Shown one piece after another: positions 6,824 to 7,327 of a stretch of DNA of 7,327 nucleotides. Each line of letters opens with the position of its first letter. The first letter of the stretch is position 1. Origin of the DNA: Bacteroidales bacterium Bact_07 (GTDB lineage Bacteria > Bacteroidota > Bacteroidia > Bacteroidales > Tenuifilaceae); contig LUYY01000046.1 in assembly GCA_001603415.1 (NCBI GenBank), forward strand, positions 1 through 7,327. The letters are read 5' to 3'. The notes beneath the pieces are model-generated. The model was not told the origin of the DNA. It ran no database searches and was given only the letters and a program-made list of their open reading frames with translations. A program made the translations under genes and the position numbers.

Positions 6824-6867
6824 GGGCGAAATTGTTTTAGATAAAACGGTTATATTTGATTTCGCCC
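6824..6867. repeat. Nested inverted repeat downstream of the TonB-domain gene
   Basis: The outer arms GGGCGAAAT (6824-6832) and ATTTCGCCC (6859-6867) are exact reverse complements around 26 bp. Within the loop, GTTTTA (6834-6839) and TAAAAC (6842-6847) form a second small palindrome. The structure starts 10 bp past the TAG of the leftward TonB-domain gene, a usual place for a transcript end, but no T run follows it on either strand, so a classical intrinsic terminator is not supported. It may be a 3' stabilising stem or a weak terminator. Confidence 0.5.
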
Positions 6868-6877
6868 TAAAATGATA

Positions 6878-7327
6878 CTATGATTCAATTGACCTTGGCT
6901 CACGAAATAGTATTCTAGAACTAAATTTTGATTTAATTGGTTTCCCATTATGGTAAGCTGGTTTGAATTGATTTAATGACTTAATTGACTTCAAAGCAAG
7001 CTCTGTAATTATACTATCTGGGCTTTTTAATATTTTATGCTCAATAATATTGCCAAATTCATCAATAGTAATTTCATAGTAAGCCCATCCAAAATGTTTG
7101 CATTTTGACACATATTCTACGTTAAGGATTAAATTTTGAGAAATAGTTTTATTAATGCCTTCAACCCCATCTATGTACATTGGTTTGATATCGGGTTCAA
7201 TAATCGTAGAATCTTCCAAAATACCCAATGCTGATTCAATTGGTCTCCATACATTTTTAATGTAAGAACTTAAAAATGGATAGTCGTCAATGCTGATGTC
7301 ATTTTTTAAATTAAATTTTTCACAAGC
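6878..7327 (-). CDS. TonB C-terminal-domain protein, partial (N-terminus outside window)
   Basis: The leftward frame stays open from its TAG at 6878-6880 to the right edge, giving 149 visible residues. The TTG at 7228 could be called a start, but 33 further codons upstream are open and contain no ATG, so the real start lies beyond 7327. From about residue 48 the sequence follows the Bacteroidota TonB_C pattern: DGVEGINKTISQNL (the GG..A...i..NL segment), then WAYYEITIDEFGNIIEHK (GxVyveFvVdkdG), KSPDSIITELALKSIKSL, and FKPAYHNGKPIKSKF (WkPGkqnGkPV). This domain normally contacts TonB-dependent outer-membrane receptors or occurs in small envelope proteins. No transmembrane or proline-rich linker is visible, but that part would be outside. 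The usual YPxxA segment is replaced by NVEYVSKCK, so the domain is divergent. The visible part begins ACEKF, and a lipoprotein Cys there is conceivable but untestable here. Confidence 0.7.
   Translation of the reverse strand, partial: ACEKFNLKNDISIDDYPFLSSYIKNVWRPIESALGILEDSTIIEPDIKPMYIDGVEGINKTISQNLILNVEYVSKCKHFGWAYYEITIDEFGNIIEHKILKSPDSIITELALKSIKSLNQFKPAYHNGKPIKSKFSSRILFREPRSIES

Larger units (their letters stand above)
6423..6877. other. 455-bp non-coding region with repeats
   Basis: No supported coding frame lies between the DUF6150-like gene and the TonB-domain gene. The longest start-to-stop frame I noticed by eye is 21 codons (6779-6844, plus strand), overlapping an inverted-repeat arm, and it has no features of a gene. 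The region holds a possible -7 element near its left end, a diverged direct repeat, and two inverted repeats that are listed separately. I see no transposase remnant or tRNA fold. Confidence 0.6.

Noticed and set aside
6779..6844. 21-codon plus-strand frame starting MRTYSLRLD
   Set aside because: Very short, overlaps the inverted-repeat arm, and lacks any independent support for translation.
6824..6867. Rho-independent terminator
   Set aside because: The stem is convincing but no T run follows on either strand, so it is listed as an inverted repeat only.

Overview
The window reads as chromosomal DNA of a Bacteroidota bacterium, most likely Bacteroidales-like. The evidence is: exact TAnnTTTG promoter -7 motifs just upstream of purM and prfA; no convincing Shine-Dalgarno sequences before the start codons; a PurM of the divergent ~390-residue type; the long (subfamily 2) form of PyrF; a short secreted DUF6150-like repeat protein; a Bacteroidota-style TonB C-terminal domain; and a peptidase fused to a small outer-membrane beta-barrel. 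Genus cannot be told from the sequence. No tRNA, rRNA, transposase, phage gene or CRISPR array was seen.

Layout. Positions 1-243 are an AT-rich leader without a supported gene. Positions 244-2835 hold two rightward genes 18 bp apart: an exported M28 zinc peptidase with a C-terminal 8-strand barrel, and a lipoprotein with a class I glutamine amidotransferase / peptidase C26 fold. Both carry export signals and intact catalytic motifs, so they probably form an envelope peptide-processing pair. This pair converges tail to tail, with a 4-bp gap, on a leftward block of housekeeping genes: purM (5994-4825), prfA (4777-3686) and pyrF (3679-2840). These provide a purine-synthesis step, release factor 1 and the last step of UMP synthesis. 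Upstream of purM lies a further leftward gene (6422-6063) for a small secreted protein built of 13-residue repeats.

Positions 6423-6877 are non-coding but structured: a diverged direct repeat (offset 77 bp), a perfect 11-bp inverted repeat and a second, nested inverted repeat. Beyond them a leftward TonB C-terminal-domain gene (6878 to the right edge) is cut by the window end; its reading frame stays open to base 7327, so its true start lies outside.

No clearly new multi-gene system is visible. The items most worth a second look are the peptidase/beta-barrel fusion with its amidotransferase lipoprotein neighbour, the 13-residue repeat protein, and the repeat-bearing intergenic region.
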